This document shows positions 22,609-32,354 of a stretch of DNA of 64,000 bases, piece after piece. The DNA lies in assembly GCA_035048495.1 (NCBI GenBank), contig CM068551.1, forward strand, positions 13,952,248 to 14,016,247. The letters run 5' to 3'. Numbering within the stretch: position 1 is the first letter of the stretch; each line of letters begins with the position of its first letter. The DNA is from Euptelea pleiosperma. Taxonomy: Eukaryota > Streptophyta > Magnoliopsida > Ranunculales > Eupteleaceae. A program made the position numbers and the translations under genes. The notes beneath the pieces are model-generated. The model was not told the DNA's origin, searched no databases, and saw nothing but the letters and a program-made list of their open reading frames with translations.

Positions 22609-23716
22609 TTTTTGTAACTAACCTCTTGGGTTTACAATTGTAAATGCCGTTTAAGGCTTTTCAATATAATAGAATACTTTTTTTGTTATTTGCATGAACT
22701 GAATACTTATCAAAATATGAATTCAATGTGTTAAAATTCAATAATCCTAGTCAGGAATATAGGTTTGTCGGGAATCAACCTGTATTATCCCGGCTAGGAT
22801 TTCATGGTCAATTAATCTCACTTGGATTTTATAAATGACGAGAATCTCATTAATTCTAGTCGCATGACTAAGAATCTTTAGATCATCTCGGCCTTCCGGT
22901 TTGTATACTTGGACTCTTATCAAGGCAAGAAGCCAAGATTGATAAGAATCCAAGGCTCCCGGCTAGGACTTTGTAATCGACGTGAATCTCCTTAATTCCA
23001 GTCGCATGACTTAGAATTTTAGATCATCCCGGCCTTCCGGTTTGTATACTTGGACTCTTATCAAGGCAAGAAGCCAAGATTGATAAGAATCCAAGGCTCC
23101 CGGCTAGGACTTTGTAATCGACGTGATTCTCCTCAATTCCAGTCGCATGACTTAGAATTTTAGATCATCCCGGCCTTCCGGTTTGTAACTCCCGGCTTAG
23201 GACTTTGTAATCGACGTGATTCTCCTCAATTCCAGTCGCATGACTTAGAATTTTAGATCATCCCGGCCTTCCGGTTTGTAACTCCCGGCTTAGGACTTTG
23301 TATTCGACGTGAATCTCTTCAATTCCAGTCGCATGACTTAGAATTTTAGATCATCCCGGCCTTCCGGTTTGTAACTCCCGGCTTAGGACTTTGTATTCGA
23401 CGTGAATCTCTTCAATTCCAGTCGCATGACTTAGAATTTTAGATCATCCCGGCCTTCCGGTTTGTAACTCCCGGCTTAGGACTTTGTAATCGACGTGATT
23501 CTCCTCAATTCCAGTCGCATGATTTAGAATTTTAGATCATCCCGGCCTTCCGATTTGTAACTCCCGGCTTAGGACTTTGTATTCGACGTGAATCTCCTCA
23601 ATTCCAGTCGCAAGACTTAGAATTTTAGATCATCCCGGCCTTCCGGTTTGTAACTCCCGGCTTAGGACTTTGTATTCGACGATGATGCTTCTTGTATGAG
23701 AAACTTGGAATCATCT
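22609..23716. repeat. Tandem repeat array between antisense ORF and pol
   Basis: A 93-bp unit ('cccggcttaggactttgt..' through '..cggccttccggtttgtaact') begins at about 23191, 23284, 23377, 23470, 23563 and 23656. To its left are two longer variants (around 22880-23100) that contain an extra 'tatacttggactcttatcaaggcaagaagcc' block. Units differ by a few bases. Bases 22609-22760 are the 3' end of the antisense ORF, with an AT-rich polyadenylation-like stretch 'caatataatagaatac'. No reliable ORF is present. Variable tandem repeats near the 3' end are known in Tat elements and can seed satellites. Confidence 0.9.
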
Positions 23717-25669
23717 TTATTGATAGAAAATCCGCATATTAAATGCGTTCCACGGTCTTTCAAATACATCTCCGTCTTGTGTCTTCAAGTAATAAGCCCC
23801 GTTCTGCCCAATCCTGTCAACAAGGTAAGGACCTTCCCAATTGGCACCCAATTTGCCACTCCCGGGCTCTCTTGTATTGTCAAATACTTTTCTCAGTACC
23901 AAATCTCCAACTTTGAAGGTCCTGCGTCTGACGCGGCGATCATATGACCGTTTGATAGTTTGCTGATAATTAGCCAATCTCACAACTGCCTGCTCCCGAC
24001 GCTCTTCTAGCAAGTCATTGTCCCGAGCCAATATTCCTTCATTCTGCCCAGTATTGACAGCCTGAGTCCGAGATGTCGGGATAACAACTTCTGTAGGGAT
24101 TACTGCCTTTGATCCATAAGCCAGAGAAAATGGAGATTCCCCTGTAGTTCTTCTCGGGGTAGTTCGATATGCCCAGAGTACTCCTGACAATTCTTCCGCC
24201 CATTTTCCCTTTGCTCGATCTAACCTCTTCTTCAAGTTTTCGAGTATAACTCGATTTGCTCTCTCGGCAAGTCCGTTACTCTGGGGGTATCTTGGGGCAG
24301 ATAGTCTTTTCTTTATATTCAAAGCCTGACACAGAGCTTTCACCTCGGTGAAATCAAACTGGGTTCCGTTATCTGTGACTATCTCTTCTGGAATGCCGAA
24401 CCGGCAGATGATATTCTCCCATAAGAACCTCTTCACATGCGAAGACTGTACCTGAACTAACGGCACTGCCTCGATCCACTTTGTGAAGTAATCCGTGGCC
24501 ACCAATAAGAACCTCACATTTCCTGGGGCTGTTGGGAATGGTCCCATTATATCTAATCCCCATTTCGCAAATGGCCATGGACTGAATACAGGATGCAGCT
24601 CGTCGGCGGGAACCTTTATCAATGGAGAATATTTCTGACACTTCTCACATTTCTTCACCAGCAACTTGGCATCTTTCTGCATGTAGGGCCAAAAATAACC
24701 TTGGCTGAGAGCTTTATGTGCCAAGGTCCTCGCCCCCGAGTGATTTCCACATTCTCCCGCGTGTATCTCAAGAAGAACTTGCTGAGATTCTCTGGGGGTA
24801 AGACATTTAAGGAGGGGACCTGATGCTGATTTCCTGTAGAGATCTTGGCCTACCATGATATACCTTCTCCCAAGCCTCTGAATTCTCTTTCCGGCATCTC
24901 TCCCAGAAGGGAGTTCTCCATGTTGTAAATACCTTCGAAAATCGTCCATCCAACTTGGCTCATGATCAACCTCCACCGGGGCCAGATAAACTTCAACAGG
25001 TGAATGAATACTCGGAAATTCCTGATAGTCCACGGATATAGTTCTTGATTCAGTCCCTCCCATCATAGTAGATAAATAGGCCAAAGCATCAGCATGCCGA
25101 TTTTTCATCCTTGGTAACTGATGAATTTTTATGTTACCAAATCGCTCAGCCAAATGTTGAACAATATCTAAATAAGCTGCCATCCTCTCATCTCGGGCTA
25201 GATATGTCCCAGCAAACTGACTGACGACCAGCTGTGAATCAGTATAAGCGGTAATGTCTGTTATCCCGAGATCAAGTGCTGTCTGGAGTCCCGAAATCAT
25301 TGCTTCATATTCTGCTTCGTTATTGGATGCCACGAACCCGAGTTTAACAGATTTTTCCAATCTAGTATTCTCAGGTGTGACCAGAACGACTCCTACACCT
25401 GATCCGTTCTCATTGGCTGATCCATCAGTAAACAATCTCCATCCCGTCTTGGGATTCAACATCTCTGGCATCTCGGGAAGTGGAAGAACTTCTCTGTCCT
25501 CGCCCCCAGTGTCTGCCACATCTTGAACTGGGAAGTCGGCCAAAAATCCTGCCAAGGCATGTCCCTTCTCAGATGTTCTTGGTGAGAACTGAATGTCGTA
25601 TTGAGCCAAATAAATGGCCCATTTAGCCATTCTCCCTGACAAATCGATCTTACCGAGTATAGATTTCAA
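23717..25669 (-). CDS. Tat pol C-terminal part: second RNase H and integrase
   Basis: 650 residues are open. The archaeal-type RNase H (about 76-205) has LFTDGS (D82), NNEAEYEA (E120), AYTDSQ (D144) and RHADALA (D194). The integrase zinc-binding region has H303, H310, C341 and C344. The integrase core has D373 (GLDIMGPFP), D433 (VTDNGTQFD) and E469 (SNGLAER), giving D-x59-D-x35-E. The C-terminal part (about 590-650) has DLVLRKVF and GKLGANWEGPY, the GPY-type module of gypsy integrases. All catalytic residues are kept. The first residues (KSILGKIDLSGRMAKW) are the end of the preceding Ty3-type RNase H, so this ORF is the tail of a polyprotein cut off by a frame lesion upstream. It cannot be made as part of a full Pol from this copy. 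Confidence 0.93.
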   Translation of the reverse strand: MKSILGKIDLSGRMAKWAIYLAQYDIQFSPRTSEKGHALAGFLADFPVQDVADTGGEDREVLPLPEMPEMLNPKTGWRLFTDGSANENGSGVGVVLVTPENTRLEKSVKLGFVASNNEAEYEAMISGLQTALDLGITDITAYTDSQLVVSQFAGTYLARDERMAAYLDIVQHLAERFGNIKIHQLPRMKNRHADALAYLSTMMGGTESRTISVDYQEFPSIHSPVEVYLAPVEVDHEPSWMDDFRRYLQHGELPSGRDAGKRIQRLGRRYIMVGQDLYRKSASGPLLKCLTPRESQQVLLEIHAGECGNHSGARTLAHKALSQGYFWPYMQKDAKLLVKKCEKCQKYSPLIKVPADELHPVFSPWPFAKWGLDIMGPFPTAPGNVRFLLVATDYFTKWIEAVPLVQVQSSHVKRFLWENIICRFGIPEEIVTDNGTQFDFTEVKALCQALNIKKRLSAPRYPQSNGLAERANRVILENLKKRLDRAKGKWAEELSGVLWAYRTTPRRTTGESPFSLAYGSKAVIPTEVVIPTSRTQAVNTGQNEGILARDNDLLEERREQAVVRLANYQQTIKRSYDRRVRRRTFKVGDLVLRKVFDNTREPGSGKLGANWEGPYLVDRIGQNGAYYLKTQDGDVFERPWNAFNMRIFYQ

Positions 25670-26238
25670 AGGATGCTCTGTGTAAACCGTAATAGTCCTG
25701 CGCTCGAAGCATAAATCAAAGCCAAAGCAGCTTTCTCGATTGTGGCATATCTCGTTTCTGCCCCAATCAAAGTCTTATTGGTGAAATATACTGGTCGTTC
25801 TTCCCGATCGAGCTCACGGAAGAGAACGGCGCTAATGGATTCATCTGTGGTAGCCAAATAAAGACCCAGAGGCTCCCCTTGATCAAGTTTAGAAAGAATC
25901 GAAGGTTGTGAGAGATAATGTTTGAGCTTTTGAAAGGCTTCATCACACTCTTCAGTCCAGTCAAATCTTCCATTCTTCTTCAAGAGCCTGAATAAAGGTC
26001 TGCATCTATCTGACGATCTCGCTATGAAGCGATTCAATGCTGCTATCCTCCCGGCAAGCTTTTGGACTTCCTTCCTGTTCTTTTGTGAAGGCATATCTGT
26101 CAAAGCCCTGATCTGTTCGGGATTAGCTTCAATTCCTCGCCTCGTAATGAGATAACCTAGAAATTTCCCTGAGGTCACTCCAAAGACGCACTTGGCAGGA
26201 TTGAGTTTCATTTGATACTCTCGAAGACGATCAAACAT
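25666..26238 (-). pseudogene. Tat pol fragment: end of RT and Ty3-type RNase H, frame-disrupted
   Basis: Residues 1-40 (FDRLREYQMKLNPAKCVFGVTSG-type, then GYLITRRGIEANPEQI) are the RT thumb/connection. About 80-175 is the Ty3-type RNase H (FDWTEECDEAFQKLK, GLYLATTDESISAVLF, RPVYFTNKTL, ETRYATIEKAALALIYAS). After IYAS the frame runs out of homology. A small deletion of roughly eight to ten codons plus a frame change at about 25705-25725 separates it from the next ORF. It is therefore disrupted at both ends. Confidence 0.88.
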
Positions 26239-27011
26239 TTTCCCGAGATCTCCCGGGTCCTTGTTTTAACCATCATATCGTCTATATACACCTCCATCGT
26301 CACGCCAATCATATCATGGAACATTTTATTAACGAGACGTTGGTAAGTGGCTCCCGCATTCTTGAGACCAAAAGGCATCACTCTGTAACAAAAGACGCCC
26401 CTATCAGTCGTGAAGGCTGTCATCTCCTGATCTGGCTCATACAGAGGGATCTGATTATAACCCGAATACCCATCCATGAAAGATAAGATCTCATATCCCG
26501 AGGTTGCGTCAACCAGTTGATCAATCCTCGGCAAAGGATATGGATCTTTAGGGCAGGCTTTATTCAAGTGTGTGAAGTCTATGCAGACTCTGATCTTCCC
26601 ATTCTTCTTCGGAACAGCCACTATGTTGGCTAACCATTGTGCATTGTTGACTTCGCGGATGAATCCGGCCTCCAGGAGTTTATCAATCTCTTCTTGGACT
26701 GCCTGCTGCTTCTCTGGAGCAATCCTCCGAGGTCTCTGTTTCACAGGTAAATGATCTCTATTTACCTGTAGATGGTGGCAGGAAATGTCGGGAGAAATAC
26801 CCGGCATATCGTTAAATGACCATGCGAAAACATCCATATAAGATTTGAGAAAATCAGTGAAGGATATTTTTTCTTCCACAGATAATCCAGCCCCGATATA
26901 AGTACACTTTGGGTTTTCCTCACTACCGAGGTTAACCTGATCAGTCTCCTCAATCGTGGGACTTGTCCCTTGCTCAATATCACCTTCCCGGGTCAGCGCA
27001 GTCTGCTCCAA
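26208..27011 (-). pseudogene. Tat reverse transcriptase domain, frame-disrupted
   Basis: Shows RT motifs in order: KQRPRRIAPEK..AVQEEIDKLLEAGFIRE, VAVPKKNGKIRVCIDFTHLN (about 131-150), SFMDGYSGYNQI (catalytic D180), FCYRVMPFGLKNAGATYQR, and the catalytic box YIDD at 242-245. The frame is lost right after VKTRTRE at about 26250, where the continuation lies in another frame. Upstream, the same frame continues toward protease but is closed by stops at 27036-27038 and 27096-27098. Nothing is missing from the catalytic core itself. Confidence 0.9.
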
Positions 27012-27095
27012 ACTTGCCGGGATGCGCTCTAATTGCTATTTTTCCGTAACTACGGATGAAGTTCCCCCTCCATGATGATCCTCCCGGACTGGGAC

Positions 27096-28052
27096 CTACT
27101 TCGATTTCAGGGCCATGGCATAGCATTTTGCCGAGATGGCCTGATCTCCCTTGAGCTCCATAATCCCGTGAGCAGTCGGGAATCGGAACAATTGATGATA
27201 AGTAGACGGTACCCCCTTGACTTCATGTATCCAGCCTCTCCCCAAGATGCCGTTGTAGGGGGAGGGTGTATCTAGAACAAGAAATTCGACCATAGACGTG
27301 ATCGGTCCAGTCTTTACTGGCAGAATTATCTTTCCCATTGCATATTCTCTCTGGCCATTGAATCCAACCAGAGGAACATTGCTCTGGATGAGATCTGACG
27401 GGTTAAAACCCATCTTCCGATAAGCCTCTGCAAATAAAATCTCTGCTGAGCTCCCAGGATCAATCAACAGACGCTTCACCTCATAATTACCCACAGGCAA
27501 AGTGAGCACTAGCGCATCTGAATGTGGATGATCTACTCCCACGAGATCTTTGTCGGAGAAGAAAATCGCTGCGTCAGTGCTCTCCATCATCTCCACGGGA
27601 TCTGTGATTCTAGGTCCCATTGATAGGTGCAAGATCTCATTCAGGTGTTCAACCTTCCTGATTTTAATCCTGTCCACCCTCTCCGTCTCTCCACGGGATA
27701 GTTGCCGTCCTCCCCCGTGTATGACATCAATTACCAACCCGCGTTCTTGCTGTTTAACGGGGTTCTTATCCTTCTTGAGAACCTCGGCTCCAGCTATTGC
27801 CCCGGTCGTGCTGGCAATAAACTGTTGCAAAAAGCCTTGATTAATCAGGTCCTCAATCTTATGCTTCAACGCCCAGCATTTATTGGTTATGTGCCCTACT
27901 TCTTGGTGGAAGGCACAAAACAGATTCATATCTCTATCTCCCTTCAAATCCGGCCTCATTGGTCTGGGATATTGAAGATACTTCTCGTTTTTAATCAGAT
28001 CAAATATCTGACTAATCGTCTTGTTCAAGGATGTAAAAATCCTCTTCTCTCA
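27096..28052 (-). pseudogene. Tat Gag C-terminus and protease, closed by stop codons
   Basis: Same frame as gag, from which it is separated by a TGA at 28050-28052. Residue numbers here count from the codon ending at 28028. A zinc-knuckle-like motif C38-x2-H41-x4-H46-x4-C51 (CAFHQEVGHITNKC) follows the gag linker. The aspartic protease has RLLIDPGSSAEILF (catalytic D190) and the flap-to-end region with YNGILGRGWIHE, typical of the Tat lineage (IDPGSSA rather than DTGA). A TAG at 27096-27098 ends it, and another TAG follows in frame at 27036-27038 before RT. The TGA lies in a CGATGA context, consistent with C-to-T change at a CpG, as methylated elements often show. Confidence 0.9.
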
Positions 28053-29228
28053 TCGGGGATACTGTCCAGTGTTCCCTGACTCCTCTGGTATCTTCACGGG
28101 AATCTCAGCCGTCGTGACGATCTCAGTTGCATCCTTCTGCTTTCCCTTCGAACTTTTGCTGGAGGTCGGGGCCTTCTTCACCTCGTTCACAGATATAGCC
28201 ACTCCTTGGCCTCGCTGGAGTGTGTCATCCTCGAGTTTAGAGTATTTTTCAACTCGAAGAAAAAGGGCTTCCATACTCGCTGGCCTATTCTTCGTTAAAG
28301 ACATATATATTCCAGAGCTCGTGGATAATGCCTTGCGAAAGGCTGTAACGGCATGCTTATCATCACAGTCTTCCACTGTGGTCATGAGAGTACGGAATCT
28401 CTTTGTAAAATCTCGCAAGGTTTCTTTCTGATCACAATGCACATTAAACAGTACATCGACATCGTTCTTATGTAACCTGTTGCAAGAATATCGAGTGATG
28501 AAGAGAGTACTTAGCTTGGTGAAATCAGAAATGGTTCGGGGGGCTATCTGGTTAAACCAGATCAACGCATCATCGCTCAAAGTGGAAGGGAACATCCTGC
28601 AGAGGAGTTCGTCTTGAAACTCCCACATCGTCATCGCTTTCCTGAAGCGAAGTACGTGATTCACAGGATCTGTCTCTCCTGTGAATATCGAAAATTTGGG
28701 ATAAGAGAAAGATTTTGGGGCACGATACCCCTGTATCTCTTCTGTAAAAGGAGAGTCTCTGGGAACTCTCGTTGCCATTGCTGTCATTTTATCAGCCAAT
28801 GTCTCTTTCTTTCCCATCATCTCTGCTACCAGATCAGCAATCTGCTTCCTGGTTTCTGGCTGAATATGATCCGAGCTTCGTTGACAGGATAGCTCGGCTT
28901 TATGACGCTTCTCTGGAAATGGAATTTGGGAATCCCCACGTCTGCTACGTGGATTCCGCAAGACAGATTCCTCTGAATTGGATCTGTCCGAATGGAAATG
29001 ACTTTTCTCATGGTGACTACGCCCTGCTGCACCAGATGTATAATCACCAGTTCGTTCAGCAATCATCCGCTGCTTCAACTCCTCATTCTCTTCGCGCAAT
29101 TGGGCAATCATCTTCTGCTGATTGTCCAATTCTCTCGCTCTTCTCCCCTCCGTAATAGCATCTCTGAGATCGCTAGTAGGATTCTTCTCTCTTCCACTCC
29201 TGAGACCTGTGCGTCTGGTATCCACCAT
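28050..29228 (-). CDS. Tat retrotransposon Gag
   Basis: 392 residues from an ATG on the minus strand. A charged coiled-coil region lies at about 28-58 (ARELDNQQKM..LREENEELKQ) and a Ser/Arg-rich region at about 65-100. The retrotransposon gag domain covers about 172-285, with YPKFSIFTGETDPVNHVLRF, LLCRMFPSTLSDDALIWFNQ and LRDFTKRFR. It ends at a TGA that interrupts the frame leading into the zinc knuckle and protease. The start lies about 45 nt inside the primer-binding site, as expected for this lineage. Confidence 0.93.
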   Translation of the reverse strand: MVDTRRTGLRSGREKNPTSDLRDAITEGRRARELDNQQKMIAQLREENEELKQRMIAERTGDYTSGAAGRSHHEKSHFHSDRSNSEESVLRNPRSRRGDSQIPFPEKRHKAELSCQRSSDHIQPETRKQIADLVAEMMGKKETLADKMTAMATRVPRDSPFTEEIQGYRAPKSFSYPKFSIFTGETDPVNHVLRFRKAMTMWEFQDELLCRMFPSTLSDDALIWFNQIAPRTISDFTKLSTLFITRYSCNRLHKNDVDVLFNVHCDQKETLRDFTKRFRTLMTTVEDCDDKHAVTAFRKALSTSSGIYMSLTKNRPASMEALFLRVEKYSKLEDDTLQRGQGVAISVNEVKKAPTSSKSSKGKQKDATEIVTTAEIPVKIPEESGNTGQYPR

Positions 29229-29271
29229 TATTTGAATCGAATATCTCTTAGAACGGAAAACTTCTAGTCGT

Positions 29272-29294
29272 TTCCCACAGACGGCGCCAAAAGA
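29272..29294 (-). other. Primer-binding site of the retrotransposon
   Basis: On the minus strand, five bases after the LTR end, TGGCGCCGTCTGTGGGAA is read. The first nine bases, TGGCGCCGT, match the complement of the 3' end (with CCA) of plant tRNA-Asp. The exact TGGCGCCGTCTGTGGGAA string is common as a primer-binding site in plant gypsy elements. The position fixes the element's orientation as minus. Confidence 0.85.
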
Positions 29295-30698
29295 TGTGGG
29301 GGAAAAATATCTGATCTAACCCACACAATCTTCGAGGTCAGACGATTCGGATTATGGTGATGATCGGACGACTCTGATGCTCCAGGATGAAACTGCTTTC
29401 TCCTCTGCGAAGGATAGGATGATCTCCAGATGAGATTTGGTTGTACCTGTTGACAAGGCTCCGACGCTCAAGTCAGCTTAGGAAATGTAACAGGTTTCAA
29501 GAAAATAGTAAAAAGGTTTCAGAGTTTAGGCTATCTGGATCTGGAGAGCAAGATCTTTTCTCAGTTCTGAAGGTCTCATATTTATAACCTTAGAATTGGC
29601 ATGACTCACCTTCACTTGTCTAGTCATTTATCAGTCAATGATGACTCAGATGGATTCTGTTATAAAACAGAATCTTATGGTTATATCTTGACTTTCTTGA
29701 TTCAGTTATACCTGAAATAACTGAATTGATACTGAGGTGGCATCCTTCATGTCAGATATTCAAATAAGATGATGTTGAATTCGAGATAACTCAACTAGCT
29801 GCCACGTGGCCAATATTCATTAGTTAAGAAATCGATTGTGTTCAGACTACTTACCTCGTACGTAAGAGATCCTGCCACATAAGTCATTTGACCTCATCTG
29901 ACTTTGCCGGGATGAGATTGAAATAAATCTCGTCAAGCCTTGGCGGGATGACACTGTAATAGATCCCGTCAAGTAAGTCTGATAACCTTGTCGGGATAAG
30001 ATTGTAAAAGATCCCATCAAGCCTGTTGATCTTGTCGGGATGAAACTATAATAGATCCCGTCAAGTAAGTCTGGTGACCTTGTCGGGATGAGATTATAAA
30101 AGATCCCGTCAAGTAAGTCTGATGACCTTGTCGGGATGATATTGTAATAGATCCCGTCAAGTAAGTCTGATAACCTTGTCGGGATAAGATTGTAAAAGAT
30201 CCCGTCAAGTAAGTCTGATGACCTTGTCGGGATGAAACTATAATAGATCCCGTCAAGTAAGTCTGGTGACCTTATCGGGATGAAATTGTAATAGATCCCG
30301 TCAAGTAAGTCTGATGACCTTGTCGGGATAGAACTGTAATAGATCCCGTCAAGTAAGTCTGGTGACCTTGTCGGGATATATACATCCAGCTAGTCATGTG
30401 ACCTTGCCGGGATGAATTTCAACAATAAATATGTCGAGCAAGATTGAATGCTTCCCGACATATCGCTAATGCCTTCTGTTATCATCATATCCATGTGTCG
30501 ATCATTCATCTTGACACGTGGCATTTCCAATTAATGGAAATCGTGTAACACGATGGGCAATTTATGGCTCTTGATGATGCGTCCGGCGCATTTACTCTCG
30601 CGTGCTGTTTATCAACACGTGTCACCTCTTCATCACCGCACGTGCTAAGCCAGTGACACGCGTCATCTTTTCACTTGCTGGAAATTACGGCACCCACA
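29295..30698 (-). repeat. Right LTR (5' LTR in element orientation)
   Basis: 1404 bp, TG..CA, near-identical to 18033-19437. Differences seen by eye: one missing C ('ttcacttgtc'), and about six substitutions ('ttcaaataag', 'aaatctcgtc', 'gtctggtgacc', two in 'gtcacctcttc', 'cttgctggaa'). It carries the same 48-bp U3 repeats and TATA-like box (plus strand 29579-29586). The ORF at 30017-30256 reads the repeats and is not a gene. Confidence 0.95.
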
Positions 30699-31123
30699 CC
30701 CGTTTCTGTTAAAACCGTTTAAACACGTTTTATCGGTTTTGAAAAAAATAGCTATTTTTTGTTTTAATGGCCGTTAAAATCGTTTACACGGCCATTAAAA
30801 TCGTTTAAACAGCAGTTTAATTTTGAAAAATTTTGTGAAAAAAACGGCCGTTAAAACCGTTTAATTCCATTAAAATCTGTTTAATTTCCGTTAAAATCCA
30901 TTTAAATCCGTTAAATTCTGTTTTTTTTTTTTTTTTTAATTTTCAAATTTCAAAATTTGAATTCCAGCGCCACTTTTTCCGTTCAAACTGTTAAAATCTG
31001 TTTAATTCCATTTTATCCCATTTTTTTCCATTTTTGCCCCTGACCATTTCAATCCGTTTAACAGCCGTTTAAACGGTAACGCCCCCAGTCCGTTTAACCG
31101 TTAAAACGGCCTCGTTTAAACCT
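30699..31123. repeat. Right part of CCGTTTAAAC-rich repeat
   Basis: Begins with the retrotransposon target duplication CCCGT. It consists largely of degenerate 'ccgttaaaatccgttt' units, an oligo-T run (about 30921-30937), 'tttcaaaatttgaattccagcgcc', and ends 'aaacggcctcgtttaaacc'. It aligns over its whole length with 48217-48592. It is flanked on the right by the direct repeat 'tggttatacttat'. No coding capacity. Confidence 0.85.
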
Positions 31124-31136
31124 TGGTTATACTTAT

Positions 31137-31612
31137 CATTCACAAACGAGTCCAATATTAATGCTTTAATAAAACATGAAAGTGACACGTCTACTTTTTA
31201 AGAGAGAGGGGACATGCAGGTCGTAAATGCAGAATTATTGTGTACTACGTACGTGGTGTGTTTTCAGCCTTTCAGGTACGTGATGTGCTGATGAAGGGGA
31301 TTGACCATTCGATTCAAGAGATCCAAGATCCACCGGGCAACAACTCAAATGATAAAATAGGTGTTGCTGGTTGACCGTTGATCTCTTGAATCCAACAGTC
31401 AATGTCCTCAATTGCACATATTTTTTTTGTTGGATTCTGCAACTTGTCGGACTCGTCATACTTTATTGGATTTCCCTTTAGTAAAGCTTGGTTGTGCTTG
31501 TAGAGCGTGGTCAGTCAAAGTCTGAAACTACCCCTTCTCTGTTTTTGGCGAAGTTGAATCTCTGTTGCAGCGTGTTCACTCGTCCTCGGTGAAGATCGAT
31601 CTAAATCAAAAG
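31137..31612 (+). promoter_or_regulatory. Promoter and probable first non-coding exon of the intact NLR
   Basis: No protein gene is seen. The downstream part 31500-31612 reads like a leader exon and ends in a good donor, AAAAG/GTAAAG at 31613. It includes palindromic 'tactacgtacgtgg' (31243-31256). The duplicated region becomes recognisable just after this donor, matching the very start of the window, so the equivalent exon of the pseudogene copy would lie outside the window. Confidence 0.4.
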
Positions 31613-32203
31613 GTAAAGATTTACATTTCTTGAAAGGCTTTCATTTACTTGTAATATATCCATCTCTTAAATCTTTCATGTTTAACAACCGTTGAAGTTC
31701 TCAATTCTTAATATTTCATGAAAACTAAGTACATAATTTAGAAGATCTAATGTCACAGATTAAAGCAATGGATGGTCATTCAGATATATTGATGTGCTTT
31801 TCGGTCGTGGGATGGTCTTGATCGATAAGTATTTCCACCAACACTGAGTGTAAATCATTGTTCGAAGTCTCAGCCGATCTGGATGATATTGGGGTTTTCT
31901 CGCAAAGATCGTTCAGATCGGGGCGGTTCGGACCGGCCTCCGATCCCAAGACTTCGACCCATGGTGTAAATAGGTCAAGCTCCATCATCTATGTTACACT
32001 TAGCTAGATGATTGATTAGGCACATGATTGACACATTAAGAGATGTAAAAGTCCAGGCCTTTAGTTTTTGGGCCGGGTTTAAGGTAATTCTTGTGAAACA
32101 TTAAGCCCAATCCTGGCCCATTTATCTATCTTACATAAAATGCTAGCTAGGCCCAGCCCATTTCACCGTTTAACAATTGATGAAGTCGACTTGATCCAAG
32201 CAG
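31613..32203 (+). other. Probable 5'-UTR intron of the NLR gene
   Basis: GTAAAG donor at 31613 and '..ttgatccaagcag' acceptor at 32203, leaving a leader of about 150 nt before the ATG at 32355. The equivalent acceptor 'ttgatgcaagcag' is conserved in the pseudogene copy (about 1427). The length differs between copies because of insertions on either side. The intron is inferred from splice-like sequence only. Confidence 0.4.
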
Positions 32204-32354
32204 GATTCAGATGGATGGCTTCAAGTATTGCTTTCCACCTTCCTCTTTATCATCACTAAGTCGGAGATCTTCCTTTTGTTGCTAACCTTACAAAAGAGGT
32301 ACCACGGACTTTTTCTCTTTCATTCGGTTCATTTGCTTAGTTTCTTCTTCAAAA

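Larger units (their letters stand above)
18033..30698 (-). mobile_element. Tat-clade Ty3/gypsy LTR retrotransposon, 12.67 kb
   Basis: Two LTRs (1405 and 1404 bp) are flanked by the 5-bp target duplication CCCGT (18028-18032 and 30699-30703). On the minus strand the order is LTR, primer-binding site, gag, protease, RT, RNase H, a second RNase H, integrase, tandem repeats, then an antisense spliced ORF, polypurine tract and LTR. A second, archaeal-type RNase H and an extra antisense ORF 3' of pol are known features of the Tat lineage. gag-pol carries three in-frame stops and at least two frame lesions, so this copy is non-autonomous. By eye the LTRs differ at about 6 positions plus one 1-bp indel. 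Confidence 0.94.

Noticed and set aside
22880..23690. CRISPR-like array of regular repeats
   Set aside because: The 93-bp units are contiguous tandem repeats without unique spacers, in a plant retrotransposon.
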